Positions 24,133-25,578 of a stretch of 25,578 nt of DNA are shown here, piece after piece. A program made the translations under genes and the position numbers. The notes beneath the pieces are model-generated. The model saw only the letters and a list, made by a program, of their open reading frames with translations, ran no database searches and was not told the DNA's origin. Positions within the stretch are counted from its first letter, which is position 1. Each line of letters opens with the position of its first letter. The DNA is from MD308 sp051888795 (GTDB lineage: Bacteria; Bacillota; Clostridia; Lachnospirales; Lachnospiraceae): the NCBI GenBank assembly GCA_051888795.1, contig JBJFCD010000006.1, positions 1 through 25,578 on the forward strand, written 5' to 3'.

Positions 24133-24160
24133 TGCTTAAAAAGAAATAGTATGCTATATT
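24133..24160 (+). promoter_or_regulatory. promoter of the TetR gene
   Basis: TTGCTT (24133-24138), 16-bp spacer, TATATT (24155-24160) with an upstream TG (extended -10). The operator starts 4 nt downstream. Confidence 0.75.
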
Positions 24161-24163
24161 TAT

Positions 24164-24182
24164 TACCGACAGGTTGTCGGTA
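24164..24182. promoter_or_regulatory. TetR operator, site 1
   Basis: Perfect 8-bp dyad TACCGACA-GGT-TGTCGGTA across the expected transcription start of the TetR gene. The same half sites recur before the MFS gene. Confidence 0.85.
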
Positions 24183-24194
24183 GAGGTGTAGATC

Positions 24195-24821
24195 ATGAGA
24201 ATCGTGAAGGACGCAGAAGAGCGAAGAAATGAAATATTAGATGTTGCCGAGAGATTATTTTGTGAAAAGGGATTTGACAATGCCAGTACCAATGATATTC
24301 TCGAGGAGATTGGGATTGCCAGAGGAACACTTTATTATCATTTCAAGTCCAAAGAAGATATATTGGATGCAATGATCGAACGGCTGACGAACCAAATGGT
24401 GGAAAAGGCCGGGAGTATCGCATTAGATGAGTCCATACCGGTTCTTGAACGCTTAACACGTACGATGTTATCTCTTAATATTGATAACGAGCTTGGTAAT
24501 ATGGTCATGGAACAGGTTCACAGGCCGCAGAATGCATTAATGCATCAGAAGCTGGAAAATATGCTGCTTGGAAGGGTAAATAAACTGATTACAAAGATAG
24601 CGGAAGATGGAATCAAGCAGGGAATTATGCATACAGATTATCCGGCAGAGGCGGTGGAAATGCTTATGACCTATTCTTATACTGCTTTTGATAGTCTGAA
24701 TCAGTATAGTGAAGAAGAGGAACAAAGAAAGATCATGGGATTTGTCTATCATGCGGAGCGGGTGCTGGGTATGGAATCCGGTGCATTGGAGGAAGTCATA
24801 AAACCGATATTTAACAGGTAA
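24195..24821 (+). CDS. TetR/AcrR-family repressor
   Basis: 208 aa. The N-terminal helix-turn-helix is at about residues 10-55 (RRNEILDVAERLFCEKGFDNASTNDILEEIGIARGTLYYHFKSKEDIL), with a helical ligand and dimer domain after it. A near-identical operator dyad lies before this gene and before the MFS exporter gene that follows. The regulator therefore likely represses both itself and the pump until a pump substrate binds. A hairpin terminator separates the two genes. Confidence 0.93.
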   Translation: MRIVKDAEERRNEILDVAERLFCEKGFDNASTNDILEEIGIARGTLYYHFKSKEDILDAMIERLTNQMVEKAGSIALDESIPVLERLTRTMLSLNIDNELGNMVMEQVHRPQNALMHQKLENMLLGRVNKLITKIAEDGIKQGIMHTDYPAEAVEMLMTYSYTAFDSLNQYSEEEEQRKIMGFVYHAERVLGMESGALEEVIKPIFNR

Positions 24822-24823
24822 TG

Positions 24824-24857
24824 AAATAAAAAGGAATGTAATATTCCTTTTATTTTT
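24824..24857 (+). terminator. terminator after the TetR gene
   Basis: AAATAAAAAGGAAT / GTAAT / ATTCCTTTTATTTTT hairpin ending in T5. AT-rich, two bases after the TetR stop. Confidence 0.75.
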
Positions 24858-24865
24858 AAACAATA

Positions 24866-24882
24866 ACCGACAGACAATCGGT
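24866..24882. promoter_or_regulatory. TetR operator, site 2
   Basis: ACCGACAGACAATCGGT has the same half sites and spacing as site 1 (ACCGACAGGTTGTCGGT), with an extra CGGT directly after it that could form an overlapping second register. It is 22 nt before the MFS start. Confidence 0.8.
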
Positions 24883-24904
24883 CGGTAAAAAGAAAGGGAA
24901 AGAT

Positions 24905-25578
24905 ATGAGTAATCATGTAAGGAAAAGTAATTATGGAAAGTTTCTTTTGCTCTGGACGGGGGAGCTGATCTCCTCCGTAGGAGGTGGGCTTACCAGCTTT
25001 GGTTTGGGAGTGTATGTGTTTGGACAGACAGGAAGTGCAGCGAGCATGGCACTGGTAACCCTGCTGGCTTTTTTGCCAACTCTGATATTGAGTGTTCCGG
25101 CGGGAGTCTTGGCAGACCGGTATGACAGAAGACTGCTGATGATGCTGGGAGACGGCTGTTCTGCTTTAGGAATTATTTACATTCTGATTTGTATGATGAA
25201 TGGGGGAGCAAGCCTTCAGCAGATTTGTATCGGTGTATTGTTAAGTTCCGTTTTTTCGTCTCTGCTGGAACCTTCCTATAGGGCGACTGTTTCGGATTTG
25301 TTAACCAAGGAGGAGTTTTCAAAGGCAAATGGTCTGGTAAGTCTGGCGGGAAGTGCCAGATATCTGATCTCTCCTTTGGTGGCAGGACTTTTGCTGAGTG
25401 TAAGTGATGTGAAGCTTTTGCTTATTATTGATATCAGCACATTTGTTCTGACTGTAATATCTACTGCCGTTGTAAAAAGAGGAATTGAGACGAAGCCGGG
25501 GGATGAGGATAAATCTTTTATTGAGAGTCTGAAAGAGGGCTGGGATGTGGTACATTCCAGACAGGGAATCTTTTTACT
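24905..25578 (+). CDS. MFS exporter (N-terminal part, cut by window end)
   Basis: Opens at ATG 24905 behind AGAAAGGGAAAG and stays open to the window end (224 codons). Membrane segments include LLLWTGELISSVGGGLTSFG, LVTLLAFLPTLILSVPAGVL and LGIIYILICMMN. The MFS loop motif reads ADRYDRRLL, and the sequence resembles the EntS/macrolide-efflux group (MFS_3: ... FSKANGLVSLAGSARYLISP). Regulated by the adjacent TetR, it is probably a drug or metabolite efflux pump. Substrate unknown. Confidence 0.9.
   Translation, partial: MSNHVRKSNYGKFLLLWTGELISSVGGGLTSFGLGVYVFGQTGSAASMALVTLLAFLPTLILSVPAGVLADRYDRRLLMMLGDGCSALGIIYILICMMNGGASLQQICIGVLLSSVFSSLLEPSYRATVSDLLTKEEFSKANGLVSLAGSARYLISPLVAGLLLSVSDVKLLLIIDISTFVLTVISTAVVKRGIETKPGDEDKSFIESLKEGWDVVHSRQGIFL

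Overview
The window comes from a low-GC Gram-positive gut anaerobe, most likely a Lachnospiraceae (Clostridia) member. The evidence is the clostridial-type pyruvate phosphate dikinase, strong AAGGAGG-type ribosome binding sites, Firmicutes lipoprotein signals, a c-di-GMP-I riboswitch, and a domain-permuted GH3 enzyme of the kind known from Ruminococcus and Butyrivibrio. Genus and species cannot be fixed from sequence alone.

Layout. (a) 1-1393: 3' part of ppdK and its terminator. (b) 1449-2907: a ~195-nt imperfect palindrome (MITE-like), then a ~330-nt conserved non-coding block with GGGTAGACA repeats, leading into a PD-(D/E)XK-nuclease-like gene. A second, internally deleted copy of this block-plus-gene unit lies in the same orientation at 10097-10525. 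(c) 2949-10075: between the two copies is an apparent ECF sigma factor island. It holds a ribbon-helix-helix protein, two membrane proteins, a c-di-GMP-I riboswitch with terminator, a 51-codon small ORF overlapping an ECF sigma factor with a fused membrane anchor and ectodomain, and three lipoproteins (one with SH3 and CAP domains). Four copies of one promoter motif (TTTAAATCTWTTT, 11 nt, YTGTCTWA, identical spacing) precede its transcription units. This is probably the autoregulated promoter of the sigma factor and is the strongest new signal here. (d) 10511-12622: a LytTR response regulator and GHKL histidine kinase pair, apparently expressed from an extended -10 promoter inside the decayed element copy. 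(e) 12644-19296: a glycoside-use operon with a cytoplasmic GH2 enzyme, a permuted GH3 enzyme anchored at both ends, and a GPH-family sugar:cation symporter. (f) 19317-23148: LysR regulator divergent from an aldo/keto reductase, then a MerR regulator divergent from an iron-type alcohol dehydrogenase behind a textbook 19-bp-spacer MerR promoter, with a carboxymuconolactone-decarboxylase remnant between. This looks like aldehyde/carbonyl handling. (g) 23271-25578: a stand-alone AAA ATPase, then a TetR repressor and an MFS exporter (cut by the window end) with a TetR-type operator in front of each.

How the genes may work together. In (c) a self-contained envelope-sensing sigma factor appears to control its own gene, two membrane proteins and a set of surface lipoproteins, with c-di-GMP possibly setting read-through into the sigma gene. 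In (e) the GH3 enzyme would act outside the membrane, the symporter would import the released sugar and the GH2 enzyme would finish hydrolysis inside. All functional links are inference from sequence and order.
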